Below are positions 8,631-17,016 of a DNA stretch of 40,697 bases, piece by piece. Below the pieces are notes generated by a model. It searched no databases. It saw nothing but the letters and a program-made list of their open reading frames with translations, and was not told the DNA's origin. Position numbers and translations under genes: made by a program. The stretch spans positions 1-40,697 of the IMG/VR virus record IMGVR_UViG_3300011436_000002, one strand, 5' to 3'. Within the stretch, counting starts at the first letter, position 1, and each line of letters begins with the position of its first letter. The stretch is from a virus.

Positions 8631-9686
8631 TTATGCGTTAGTATCGAACGTCTTGACGTTGGCGATAAGATTAGTATTCATTGACTTGATGTTCGCCTTG
8701 AGATTCGTATCGTAAGATTTCAGATTTGCAGGGCCGGCCGCTACAGCAGGGGCAATTGAAAATACGATTCCTCCAGTAGTTCCGTTAGCCGCCCTAGTCC
8801 ACGACATAGATTGTGATCCTGTGCCTACAGTGCCATTGGAATCTCCTGTAGCTAAGGACGTTCCGGCTTGTCGCAATGTTGTACCTGTACTTGCAGATGC
8901 TCCCCCTGTATTGTTTCTCGCACAACTAACGAGCCAACAGTTTGAAGCCACGACAGTGGTAGTGAGAGCCACCAATGCCGGGTTAGCGGCCGCATTTACA
9001 TTTGTGGCACTTGAATCAATTGGCGAGGTTTGATGACATCCTGAATATGTAAGTACGCCTATTTCTTCGTCATCCGCACTATCAATGAGCGTAAAGAGAT
9101 AGGTAGTACTAGAGCTTGTTGGAGGAGCAATATAATAAAGACCATACAGGGATTGTGCCCCAAACGGGTTGTAATTGGTTACTACAGTGGTCGTGGCTTG
9201 CCCCTCTACGGTTACACTAGAGAATCTATTGCCACCACCAGAGAGGGTGAAGATGACAGCCAGTCTGTCTGTACCTGATGATGCCAGATCCAAACTAGCA
9301 GTCGTAGAGGCATTAGTGTAAGCATTGCCAGAGGTTTCATAAGCAATCGCAAATAGGTAGGGTGAAGGGAAAACAACGCCTTGAGGTGTCGCTAGTTGGG
9401 GTATATATATTTTGATAGGCAGAAGTTCAAGACCTTTGAACCACTCCTTTAATCGACCTTCTCCGTTTACCAACAGAGCCTCCCAAGTGTGAAAGGCGTA
9501 GTAAGTTTTTCCATCTCTTGCTCGAATAGCAGTGATTTCGGGTCGAATCCCAACCTTTCTCCAAAATACGAGTTCGTACAATCTAAACAACTTAAAAACC
9601 CAAGACCCTTCTGCCCATTTTATCTCGGGTAGGTATCTGTCCTGTTTTGTCAGGCAAACCATTAATGTAGGAAGTAGGTTTTTCAT
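8631..9686 (-). CDS. Tail-associated protein with beta domain and C-terminal short repeats
   Basis: A 351-residue protein. The N-terminal ~95 residues are rich in aromatic and basic residues (EGSWVFKLFRLYELVFWRK) and look like a distinct module. Residues about 105-310 are a Ser/Thr/Gly-rich beta domain of the kind found in phage surface proteins. The last 30 residues contain three imperfect ~11-residue repeats built on K-S/T-x-D/N-T-N (SYDTNLKAN, SMNTNLIAN, TFDTNA). It probably belongs to the tail or host-contact apparatus. It overlaps the upstream 82-residue gene by ATGA. Confidence 0.5.
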   Translation of the reverse strand: MKNLLPTLMVCLTKQDRYLPEIKWAEGSWVFKLFRLYELVFWRKVGIRPEITAIRARDGKTYYAFHTWEALLVNGEGRLKEWFKGLELLPIKIYIPQLATPQGVVFPSPYLFAIAYETSGNAYTNASTTASLDLASSGTDRLAVIFTLSGGGNRFSSVTVEGQATTTVVTNYNPFGAQSLYGLYYIAPPTSSSTTYLFTLIDSADDEEIGVLTYSGCHQTSPIDSSATNVNAAANPALVALTTTVVASNCWLVSCARNNTGGASASTGTTLRQAGTSLATGDSNGTVGTGSQSMSWTRAANGTTGGIVFSIAPAVAAGPANLKSYDTNLKANIKSMNTNLIANVKTFDTNA

Positions 9687-9931
9687 TTAGAGAATGTTTT
9701 ATTGGCTCTGTCGTAACCATTTTTCACTAGAGTGTTCAGAAAACTCTCATGAGCCGTTTTTTCATCCAAGCTGTCTACACTACAAGCGAAATTTGGCTTC
9801 ATCTCGCCATTAGAGTTTAGAGACAAAATGGGGCTAGAGTAGGACAATCCAAAGGAAGACCCCTTCTTGCCTTGATAAGGCGGTAGTTCCTTCTTAATTT
9901 CTTCAACTGTCATGTCTTTAGTCTCTTTCAT
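9683..9931 (-). CDS. Small hypothetical protein in tail cluster
   Basis: An 82-residue, Lys/Ser-rich soluble protein with no recognised motif. It lies between the tail fibre-like gene and the repeat-bearing tail protein and is coupled to the latter by a 4-nt overlap, which supports translation. No function can be assigned. Confidence 0.5.
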   Translation of the reverse strand: MKETKDMTVEEIKKELPPYQGKKGSSFGLSYSSPILSLNSNGEMKPNFACSVDSLDEKTAHESFLNTLVKNGYDRANKTFSK

Positions 9932-9936
9932 GTTGG

Positions 9937-11670
9937 TTAAGCTACTGTCGTTTGCGAATCCATTGATGGATTGAAGTACAATTCATCGGCTGTTAAAGCG
10001 TACCCAACTCTGCGAACCACATTGTCTGCCCCTGTTGGAATAGTAGTTAATATTGCCCCGGCGGTAGTGTCCGAAATATATAATGCCGAACCAATAGTCA
10101 TGGCAGGAAATTGTGAATCAGCCCTGATATTTCCCATAAGAAGAAGTCTTGTAGGATCTCCATCTGCGGCGGCGGCCAACACCACCATTCCAAGCATTCT
10201 GTCAGCAGTAGTTACAGAATCAGAATCAGTGAGTTCCCATCTTGAATCTGCGGCCGCCAAATAAACAAGCTGTCCGAAAGCTAGAGTTGCCCCGGCTGTT
10301 CCGGCAATAGTAATTCCAGACCAAGATTGATCCGCTAGGGCCGCATCAAGAGAGATCGAAGCGGCTTCAGCAAGTTGGGTGATGCCTCCGAGCGTTGGTG
10401 CTGTAAGAGTTTTTGCTGTGAGTGTTTGAGTACCGCCGACAGTTACGACCGAGGCGGCATTTGTACCGGCAGTCGTTACTCTAAGATCACCAGTTGAAAC
10501 TGTAAGCACTGCGGATGAGTGAGTAAGGACAGCATTTCCGTTCGCCCAATTAATTGTCGATGCGGAAGCAAGTCCGAGGATTGAGAATCCAAGCGTTGCT
10601 GAACCGAGAGCCGCACCACCATCTGCATCTGGAAGGAAGCTCGTGTTCGCTGTGATAGTCGTTCCAACGATCGTGGTCGCAGAAGTTGCTCCGATTGTTG
10701 CTCCATCGATTGTGCCTCCGTTGATGTCAGCAGTCGTAAGGACAGCACTCGCTGAAGTGAGAACACCAGTATTTGAATTAAAAGTAAGATTGGCATTTGT
10801 CTTTGGGCCGAGATCACCTGTTGCCGCAGTGAAGAATGCAATGAAACATGAAGTATCAGTCGCTTCATCAGCCACTGTGATCGTAGTAGGAACTCCACCG
10901 GCTGATTCCCAAGTAGTATTTCCACTACCATCAGTTGTGAGAACTTGACCAGAATCTCCATCATTTGCAGGAAGCTTCAATGTCCAAGTTCCTGCGGCAT
11001 CAGCAACCGAAAGAGTAACTGTTCCCGAGGTTGTCCCTTTGAAAATCACTGATCCTGTAGCACCTGCGGCCACTCCAACAGTGATTGAAGAAGTAAAGAC
11101 CGGTGCTCCGGCGAGGGCGACTGCTCCTGTTCCAGTTACAGCAGAAATTCCTGTGCCGTTAATCCTGAACACATTACCTGCTCCGGCAGTGTCATAAGTC
11201 TTTCCGGTAAGGGTTGCTGTGCCACCAACAGTGATCACCGAGGCGGTGTTTGTACCGATGGTAGTAATTCTCATTTCACCTGTACCCATCGTTAAGATAC
11301 CGGCTGTATGAGTCAGCACGACATTTCCGTTATTGAAATTCACAACTGCTCCGGAGGCCAAGAAGAGATCTGACCACATAAGAGCAGTTGAGCCGAGAGA
11401 AACACCATCGGAAACAGTCGGAGAAAAGACAGTTGTAACCTGTTTAATGGTGGAATCCTTGAGAAGTTTTCCTGTCGTTCCGTCAAAGAGAGCAACCGCA
11501 TTATCTGTAGATGAGGCAGGGCCGACCACATCACCAGATCCCGAGGCACTGTCCGTAAGCAACCTTCCAGTAGAAGAGCTTATTTTGAACGGAAGCGTAA
11601 CAGTCGCATCAGTATTTGATTGTCCGAGAGCGACTGGAACATAATTTTGATCTCTGTTTGCATCAGCCAT
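9937..11670 (-). CDS. Tail fibre-like protein with internal duplication
   Basis: A 577-residue, Thr/Gly/Ala/Ser-rich beta protein typical of phage fibres. A ~73-residue unit occurs twice, at about residues 88-160 and 350-422: each has LGS(T/A), then VNFNNGNVVLTH or INWANGNAVLTH, then GTG/STGD, R(I/V)TT, GTN and VGGT. The N-terminus (MADANRDQNYVPVALG) matches that of the next gene (MAEAIRDQNHVKSKLG), suggesting a common virion-attachment module. The C-terminal ~130 residues are less repetitive and could be the tip domain. Receptor binding is inferred, not shown. Confidence 0.6.
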   Translation of the reverse strand: MADANRDQNYVPVALGQSNTDATVTLPFKISSSTGRLLTDSASGSGDVVGPASSTDNAVALFDGTTGKLLKDSTIKQVTTVFSPTVSDGVSLGSTALMWSDLFLASGAVVNFNNGNVVLTHTAGILTMGTGEMRITTIGTNTASVITVGGTATLTGKTYDTAGAGNVFRINGTGISAVTGTGAVALAGAPVFTSSITVGVAAGATGSVIFKGTTSGTVTLSVADAAGTWTLKLPANDGDSGQVLTTDGSGNTTWESAGGVPTTITVADEATDTSCFIAFFTAATGDLGPKTNANLTFNSNTGVLTSASAVLTTADINGGTIDGATIGATSATTIVGTTITANTSFLPDADGGAALGSATLGFSILGLASASTINWANGNAVLTHSSAVLTVSTGDLRVTTAGTNAASVVTVGGTQTLTAKTLTAPTLGGITQLAEAASISLDAALADQSWSGITIAGTAGATLAFGQLVYLAAADSRWELTDSDSVTTADRMLGMVVLAAAADGDPTRLLLMGNIRADSQFPAMTIGSALYISDTTAGAILTTIPTGADNVVRRVGYALTADELYFNPSMDSQTTVA

Positions 11671-11680
11671 GATAATAATT

Positions 11681-11968
11681 TTATAAATCTACTAATACTG
11701 CTCCATCTGCATCAACGAATAATGGGTACTCTACTGTTGGATCGGTGTCGGATTGTGCTGACCACGCAGGGACATTATTTGCATCCCTTGGAATGGTCTT
11801 ACCATTGTCGTAAAGAGCTAAGATTGCCGGATCTACCACATCAACTGTATTGATCCTCATACCATCATTTGATGGATTAATGGCAATCCTGACAAGAGTT
11901 TCACCATCGGAGAACAAAACTCCTAACTTAGATTTCACATGGTTTTGATCTCTGATAGCTTCAGCCAT
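11681..11968 (-). CDS. Short virion protein sharing the fibre N-terminal module
   Basis: A 95-residue protein whose first ~16 residues (MAEAIRDQNHVKSKLG) parallel the start of the tail fibre-like protein encoded just after it. The rest (VRIAINPSNDGMRIN, then an acidic segment) resembles a short fibre-base or attachment protein. Separated from the fibre gene by 10 nt. Its role as a fibre base or adaptor is inferred. Confidence 0.5.
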   Translation of the reverse strand: MAEAIRDQNHVKSKLGVLFSDGETLVRIAINPSNDGMRINTVDVVDPAILALYDNGKTIPRDANNVPAWSAQSDTDPTVEYPLFVDADGAVLVDL

Positions 11969-11969
11969 T

Positions 11970-12251
11970 TTATTTCTCTACAACTACTAATTTGGCAGTG
12001 ACTGATTCCTGAATGAATTGAGCCGTAGCCGCCAAGATCGGATAGACCCTTGTGGTGTTAGCTGAAATGAATTCATCGAAATCTGATGAAGCGGCAGTCG
12101 CTCCCCATTTCAGAAAGACTCCCTTATCGATTGCGGAAACTTCTATGTAGGTTGTTCCTGCGGCAAACGTAACTTCAGTTGAGGCACTGACTGTTGAATC
12201 ATATGTCTCTTGAAGCGTAGGAGCTTTCGGGTTGAAAAAGTAATTATTCAT
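11970..12251 (-). CDS. Small structural protein
   Basis: A 93-residue, Thr/Ala-rich beta protein (TEVTFAAGTTYIEVSAIDKG) of the kind found among minor virion components. Its start overlaps the stop of the upstream coiled-coil gene by one base (TAATG), which implies coupled translation. No family is recognised. Confidence 0.5.
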   Translation of the reverse strand: MNNYFFNPKAPTLQETYDSTVSASTEVTFAAGTTYIEVSAIDKGVFLKWGATAASSDFDEFISANTTRVYPILAATAQFIQESVTAKLVVVEK

Positions 12252-12775
12252 TATATTCTTCCTTCTTTTAATCTAGTAATGGCACGATCCAACTCACCTC
12301 GATCCGACACAATTTTCTTTCTTTCAAGATCTAATGATTTCTCCCATCTCTTGAGAGATTCCTGATCATTGATGATTCGCACTTTGTCAGAATTAATCTC
12401 CTGACGAATTTTCGCAAATCCCTCTTCGATCTCACTAACCTTGTTATCCCAAAGATCGTTTCTCTCTCGAAAATCCTTGAGCAGACCAACAAATGCCTCA
12501 TATGCCTTAGAAAGAAATCCGGCAACCGATGACACTGTGTTACGAAGTTCTCGAATCTGTGAGTAATTGCTTTGAGCTTCAATTAAGAGATCCTTACTAT
12601 CATCAAGAACTTTTTGAATACGGCCCATAACTTTCTTCTCTCTCTCCTCGAAATAAGAAGTCTCACTCTGCTCAAGCTTGATCAGAGTAGCTTTAGCTTC
12701 ACCAATTTTCATATTGGTTTCAGCCAAAAACTGTACCGCATCCATCTGTTCTTTTGATAATATTTTTTCGTCCAT
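12251..12775 (-). CDS. Coiled-coil protein
   Basis: A 174-residue, highly charged protein predicted almost wholly helical, with heptad-like stretches about residues 15-80 and 110-170. No membrane segment or enzyme motif is seen. It lies between a capsid-associated protein and fibre-base genes, so a structural or assembly role is likely. A hairpin (8-bp arms) ends directly before its ATG. Confidence 0.5.
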   Translation of the reverse strand: MDEKILSKEQMDAVQFLAETNMKIGEAKATLIKLEQSETSYFEEREKKVMGRIQKVLDDSKDLLIEAQSNYSQIRELRNTVSSVAGFLSKAYEAFVGLLKDFRERNDLWDNKVSEIEEGFAKIRQEINSDKVRIINDQESLKRWEKSLDLERKKIVSDRGELDRAITRLKEGRI

Positions 12776-12824
12776 AAGCTATGTGTGAGCTTGCATCACT
12801 TTTCACGTCTGTACGCCATAGCTT
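12776..12824 (-). promoter_or_regulatory. Stem-loop directly upstream of a start codon
   Basis: Perfect 8-bp arms (AAGCTATG at 12776-12783 and CATAGCTT at 12817-12824) enclose a 33-nt loop. In the leftward transcript the 3' arm abuts the ATG of the coiled-coil gene, so folding could affect initiation. No U-tract follows, which argues against a terminator. Confidence 0.35.
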
Positions 12825-12833
12825 CAACGCAAA

Positions 12834-13496
12834 CTAGGCGTTCAGAAGTTTCTCAAGATCGGACTTACTCTTTCGCTTGTCGTGTTGAATTCCACGCTTC
12901 TCAAGCTCTACGATAACGTCCTTCTTATCTTGATAAACTGTCGGAGCTTTGACCTCCGGTGCATCCGGAATCTGTGCATGATCCGGATCTTTTACAACTT
13001 CCGGAGGAACAGTAGCATCCGTATTGGGTGCTATCGTTACCGGCTCTGCTACAGGGATGGGAGTAGGTGCAGGGGCTTGGTTTTGAACCAATCCTTCTAC
13101 AGTCTTATTAAGATCTGCGACCATCTGCATCAGCCTTTCAGTCTCGGTCTGTGCAATTGGGCTTGCCATTGTGTAGAGATCAGTGAGATAGGAATTTTTC
13201 AAATTCTCTAACTTTACTGTGTCCCACAATGGAACTCCGGTAGGAATTCCTGCCGGATCTATCGCCGGTGCTTGTCTCGTCATTGCGATCTTCGCAAGAT
13301 TCACCGCTAATCTTTGTGCCACATGGTATGGCAACTTCATACTCTCACCTGCATTGATCCCGGGTGCTCCTGTAATACCAAAGATGGGGCTTCCGTTGAA
13401 CATACAGCCCATTTCAGGAGTGAACGTAAAGTCGCATTTGTTTGTGAACTCAACAACTTTATGTTCATTGGGATCGGAAACTTGTGGATTATTCAT
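12834..13496 (-). CDS. Capsid-region protein with C-terminal SAP/HeH-like motif
   Basis: A 220-residue protein. Residues 10-75 (EFTNKCDFTFTPEMGCMFNG and following) form a compact domain, then a Pro/Ala-rich linker (about 140-190), then a C-terminal ~33 residues (DVIVELEKRGIQHDKRKSKS) that look like a SAP/HeH/LEM-type helix-extended-helix. Such tails occur in phage head-completion or capsid-associated proteins and can bind DNA. It follows the decoration-like gene after a structured 120-nt gap. Confidence 0.45.
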   Translation of the reverse strand: MNNPQVSDPNEHKVVEFTNKCDFTFTPEMGCMFNGSPIFGITGAPGINAGESMKLPYHVAQRLAVNLAKIAMTRQAPAIDPAGIPTGVPLWDTVKLENLKNSYLTDLYTMASPIAQTETERLMQMVADLNKTVEGLVQNQAPAPTPIPVAEPVTIAPNTDATVPPEVVKDPDHAQIPDAPEVKAPTVYQDKKDVIVELEKRGIQHDKRKSKSDLEKLLNA

Positions 13497-13542
13497 CAGT
13501 TTTCAATCCTAACTATTAATTTGAAGCTTTGTCATTCTTCAA

Positions 13543-13610
13543 GCGGTAACGTACCGCACCATACTCCCCTCAATGGCAGGGAAAAGATAACCCTTAAAAA
13601 GAGGAGTATG
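13543..13610 (-). promoter_or_regulatory. Structured intergenic RNA between head genes
   Basis: The 123-nt gap 13497-13619 holds no gene. It contains a 6-bp hairpin with a 3-nt loop (GCGGTA at 13543-13548, TACCGC at 13552-13557) next to a longer stem (CATACTCC from 13560, GGAGTATG at 13603-13610) whose loop could fold further (GGG/CCC). In the leftward transcript it follows the decoration-like gene. A long U-run occurs inside the large loop and not after the stem, so a processing or attenuation element seems more likely than a simple terminator. Confidence 0.4.
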
Positions 13611-13619
13611 AGCGAAACA

Positions 13620-14324
13620 CTAACGAGTGATCCAACGAACGAGAGTAGCTATGTCTGAAGCTCCGTTAGCTACGATTGTGTAGCCAAGGTTTTGTGCAGT
13701 GAGTGCACCTTCAGTAATAACCGCAACGTCCACCTGACCCTCAACATCATCTCCAGTGCTGAAACCTGTTCCAACAAGGAGAGATGTATCTCCGGCTAAT
13801 GCACGTCCATCACCATTCGTAAGAACCCATCCATAATCACCAGATGCGAAGGAAACCTGAATGCCTCCTTGACACATCTGAAGTTTGGAAGTAACAGCCG
13901 CAAGCTCGACATTCGACATACCGATCCATGTTAGATCCGAAGATCCAACAGCAAGGGCAGTACCAAATGCGTTCTCTGGATAGAGAGTGAAGGTGGTAGC
14001 GTTGTTGGTCTTAATCTTGAAAGATTGACCCAATCCAGTACCCTCATCAACAATACCGATCCAGTCCTCGTAAGCACCCACAGTCATAGTGGAAGCCGCA
14101 CGAGTTGCATACACAATTCTACCCTGTTGATCTGAACTCGAAGAGAACAAATCAGCAGAGACAGCCGCTACAGGAACAACCGCCGCACCACTACCCATCG
14201 CTTCGGTTGCCGCCTTTACGAACTGCCATTCACGTCCATCAGGGGTCATCGCTCTCTGACCGAGTTTGAACTCGCCCCGAGCAGTAATCGTCTGATATAC
14301 GCTTTGGAAGGAAATTTGATTCAT
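13620..14324 (-). CDS. Probable capsid decoration / minor head protein
   Basis: A 234-residue protein opening with FKLGQRAMTPDGREWQFVKA, followed by Ala/Val-rich and Gly/Thr-rich beta sequence (SFKIKTNNATTFTLYPENAF). It has no enzyme motif. The size, composition and position shortly after the major capsid gene suggest a decoration or auxiliary head protein. The ATG follows GAAAGAAATAAA, an A-rich leader. Confidence 0.45.
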   Translation of the reverse strand: MNQISFQSVYQTITARGEFKLGQRAMTPDGREWQFVKAATEAMGSGAAVVPVAAVSADLFSSSSDQQGRIVYATRAASTMTVGAYEDWIGIVDEGTGLGQSFKIKTNNATTFTLYPENAFGTALAVGSSDLTWIGMSNVELAAVTSKLQMCQGGIQVSFASGDYGWVLTNGDGRALAGDTSLLVGTGFSTGDDVEGQVDVAVITEGALTAQNLGYTIVANGASDIATLVRWITR

Positions 14325-14421
14325 TTTATTTCTTTCAGCCTCCGGCTCTTAACCTCGGGCCGTTCGGAGCATCGCTCCTTAACTTGTAATCTCCTTTTGC
14401 TAGGTAGAGTAACCATCAACA
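14325..14421 (-). other. Intergenic gap with small hairpin
   Basis: A 97-nt gap between the repetitive capsid-region gene and the decoration-like gene. The clearest element is a 5-bp hairpin with a 3-nt loop (GGAGC at 14366-14370, GCTCC at 14374-14378); weaker GC-rich pairings flank it. No open reading frame or promoter stands out. Confidence 0.35.
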
Positions 14422-15621
14422 CTAAGCGAGGGCAGTCCAAGCGGTCGAACCATCTGTATTCCAGAAAGCCTGACCAGTTGCAGAGCCATTGAGACAGATA
14501 GAACCCTCCACCGCAGTCAAAGCTCCGTTAGGAGTTGTTTGATCTGAAATGTAGAGAGAAATTGTCCCAAAGGTTGCCATCAACTTAAAGTTTGTCGAAG
14601 TAACCGCATCTTGCTGAATGTACAACGGAGTTGTACCAGTAGCCGCAGTGTTGTCATTTACGATTCGAACGAGAGAGTGAGTGCCAGTGTCTGAAGAGTT
14701 GGAAACAACATTGATTGCTGTACCAGTCGTAAGACCATCGGCATTACTAATATCGAGAATCACGCCTGTCGTAACTGCCGCACCTGAAAGGAAGGCCACT
14801 TTACCTGCCGCCAATGCCGCAGATGCAGTAACTTTAAAGATCACAGTCTCATCAGCCGCCGCAGAAGAAATTTCTGCAATAACTGTTGAAACACCTGCAT
14901 TTCCAGAGTGGCTGACATGGAACAACCTTCCGGTTGAAGTCATGACAGTTGAGGAAGATGCAACAATCAATCCTTTTCCATCAGTAAGAGCATTGCCATT
15001 AATCCTAAGCAAACCGGCCGCAGTTGTTGCGGAATTTGCTGTAAGAGTAACAAGGCTTGCAGTAGTAAGCATTGCTCCTGTTGAAACTACAGATATACCA
15101 GTACCTGCTGTAGAAGCTCCAAGAGAAAGATTAATACCACCGCCTGACGAAGTGTAGTTAGCACCACCGCCTGTTAGGGCCATGATGAACCCATCCGTAA
15201 GACCGGTTGCACTCACACGCACGATACCTGTTGAGGTGGTCGCAGTGTTAGCCGCAATCGAGAGCACATCTCCGGTAGTTACTATCGTTCCTGTAGAAAC
15301 AAGAGATAGTAAATGTCCAGAGGTTAAACCATTCGCTGTCATCAATACGATCGTACCGGTAGTAGCAGAGTTTGCTACAACTGACACAACACTTGCACCA
15401 GTAAAGATGCCTGTATTAGTTACAGTGAAGGCTGATGCAGAAGTGGAGTTGGATGTGATGTCTCCAAGAGCCACGACTGCCGAACCGCCAATAGTAGTAG
15501 TCGAAGGAAGAACTACAGTCGCATCATCGGAGATCGTAACATCTTTGTTGGTACGAAAACCGGCGAACTTTGTAACTGGAATGAAATCTTCCTGAAGATT
15601 ACCAGATAGGGTTGTTGCCAT
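14422..15621 (-). CDS. Repetitive beta-rich virion protein encoded after the major capsid protein
   Basis: A 399-residue, Thr/Ser/Gly/Ala-rich protein built from imperfect repeats of roughly 23-46 residues. Recurring elements are V-x-ANSATT or AANTATT, GLT(S/D)G and VSTGT/VSTGA (for example VVANSATTGTIVLM, SIAANTATTSTGIVRV, TLTANSATTAAGLLRI). This looks like a beta-solenoid or fibre-type fold. The C-terminus (GSICLNGSATGQAFWNTDGS) resembles the ends of fibre-like proteins. Its place in the capsid module, away from the tail fibre genes, suggests a head-attached fibre or decoration, which is inference. Confidence 0.5.
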   Translation of the reverse strand: MATTLSGNLQEDFIPVTKFAGFRTNKDVTISDDATVVLPSTTTIGGSAVVALGDITSNSTSASAFTVTNTGIFTGASVVSVVANSATTGTIVLMTANGLTSGHLLSLVSTGTIVTTGDVLSIAANTATTSTGIVRVSATGLTDGFIMALTGGGANYTSSGGGINLSLGASTAGTGISVVSTGAMLTTASLVTLTANSATTAAGLLRINGNALTDGKGLIVASSSTVMTSTGRLFHVSHSGNAGVSTVIAEISSAAADETVIFKVTASAALAAGKVAFLSGAAVTTGVILDISNADGLTTGTAINVVSNSSDTGTHSLVRIVNDNTAATGTTPLYIQQDAVTSTNFKLMATFGTISLYISDQTTPNGALTAVEGSICLNGSATGQAFWNTDGSTAWTALA

Positions 15622-15696
15622 ATATTTTTTCTTTTTCTTGCTCCCTCTGATGTAGTCTTTAACTCACCGTAGAAGGCAAAAAATATAGTTTAACGA

Positions 15697-15927
15697 TTAA
15701 TTAGATGCTTCCTCTGAAGCCGGAGCTTCTTCAGAAACAGGAGTTTCCTCCACCGGAGCTTCTACAGCCTCCGCAACTGGTGATTCAGGAACAGCTTCCG
15801 CTACTCCCTCTTCCGCAACGTCTGGAATAAGAACGCCATCCACGATCTTGCCTCGGTAGTTGATTACTTTCTCGCTACCATCGGAGAAGGTGATGACCTG
15901 CTTAACCATGTGTGGGGCTTCACTCAT
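15697..15927 (-). CDS. Small acidic Glu/Ala/Pro-rich protein next to the capsid gene
   Basis: A 76-residue protein. The first ~38 residues look foldable (MVKQVITFSDGSEKVINYRG); the rest is a Pro/Glu/Ala/Val low-complexity tail (PVEETPVSEEAPASEE). It lies 11 nt after the major capsid gene. A similar tail occurs in a small rightward gene at 35656-35805. A capsid accessory role is possible but unproven. Confidence 0.5.
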   Translation of the reverse strand: MSEAPHMVKQVITFSDGSEKVINYRGKIVDGVLIPDVAEEGVAEAVPESPVAEAVEAPVEETPVSEEAPASEEASN

Positions 15928-15938
15928 AATTTTATGAA

Positions 15939-16997
15939 TTAAGAAGCTCCGTTAAGCTGACCTTGAAGGCGAGGTTGGGTAGCAATGAAGTTACCGGCGT
16001 AGAGCAGATAACCAACCTTGGTTAGCTGATTCACTGGCGACATCATCTTACGAAACTGGAAGCCTCGAGTGGACTTAACATTGCCCGGCACACCTGATGG
16101 AACAGCATCAGAAGTCTCACGGAAGTTCGCCTTCATGATGGTTTCATCCTTGTAATCGAATCCTACGAAACCGAATCCCTTCGAATTCACAAAGAAGAAC
16201 TTTCCAGATGGAACTTGTTCATCCTTTGCAATTGGAGTACCTCGGAAGGAGAGATATACGAATCCCTGTACACCTCCGTTGGTTGGGCCAGTTGGCACAC
16301 CTCCCCAAGCGTTCATCTTTGGATAACCGGTTGTAGAGAAGTTTGCACGAACTGCCGGGGTCAAGAGGCTTTCATATGTAGACCAAATAGCCTTGGTTGT
16401 GAAAGCAAGATCCGGAGAATCCACACCGATCGTTACTGCATCTTCTGCGGTAGCGAGTTTGGCGAGGGTCAATGCACCAGTGGAGGCTAGGTAATAGCCA
16501 TTCCATGCTGTGTAGGTCGATCGTGAAAGACCTCCATAGGTCGAGAACACAGTCGAATCTGCGGCGGCATTGGCGAGAGAATCCCAATCGTTTCCTGTTC
16601 CGTTGCCGGTGTACAGGTTTTGAGCGAGAAGATTCATAAGCGACTGTGCCTGTGAATCAAACTCTGCATCAAGAAGATTTACGATCTGTTCATCTCCCAT
16701 GTTTACTGTCGTTTCAGCAATTGCCACTACGACAGGCTTATAAGAGGACTTCAAATTGAAGGAAGCCCTGACACGGACATTCTGGCGATCAGTATCGAGT
16801 GAATCAGCAATACCGATGTTACCACCATTGGTAGTATCAGTATATTTGATTGGGAACTCGTACGAAGTGCCGGAATTCCACTCTTTCGGCTTTTGAAGGA
16901 AAGTCATCAGACCCGGTGTACCAGTGGTAACTTGGTCGAAAACTTTCTTCAAGATGAACTCACGAGTGGTCGTGGTTACTGCGGCGTTAAATATCAT
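15939..16997 (-). CDS. Major capsid protein (probable HK97-type fold)
   Basis: A 352-residue protein with sequence features of phage major capsid proteins: an N-terminal helical arm, then TPGLMTFLQKPKEWNSGTSY, a helix with LLAQNLYTGNGT, DSLANAAADSTVFSTYGGLS and a C-terminal KMMSPVNQLTKVGYLLYAGN. The order portal, scaffold, this gene is the canonical head module. Its start context (TTTACTAAGATGA) is identical over 13 nt to that of the GroES-like gene. It forms the procapsid shell with the scaffold encoded just before it. Confidence 0.8.
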   Translation of the reverse strand: MIFNAAVTTTTREFILKKVFDQVTTGTPGLMTFLQKPKEWNSGTSYEFPIKYTDTTNGGNIGIADSLDTDRQNVRVRASFNLKSSYKPVVVAIAETTVNMGDEQIVNLLDAEFDSQAQSLMNLLAQNLYTGNGTGNDWDSLANAAADSTVFSTYGGLSRSTYTAWNGYYLASTGALTLAKLATAEDAVTIGVDSPDLAFTTKAIWSTYESLLTPAVRANFSTTGYPKMNAWGGVPTGPTNGGVQGFVYLSFRGTPIAKDEQVPSGKFFFVNSKGFGFVGFDYKDETIMKANFRETSDAVPSGVPGNVKSTRGFQFRKMMSPVNQLTKVGYLLYAGNFIATQPRLQGQLNGAS

Positions 16998-17016
16998 CTT
17001 AGTAAACTGTTAAGAC

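Noticed and set aside
10476-10964. Leftward 162-codon frame within the tail fibre gene
   Set aside because: Shadow frame rich in Leu, Gln and Ser inside the repetitive fibre gene.
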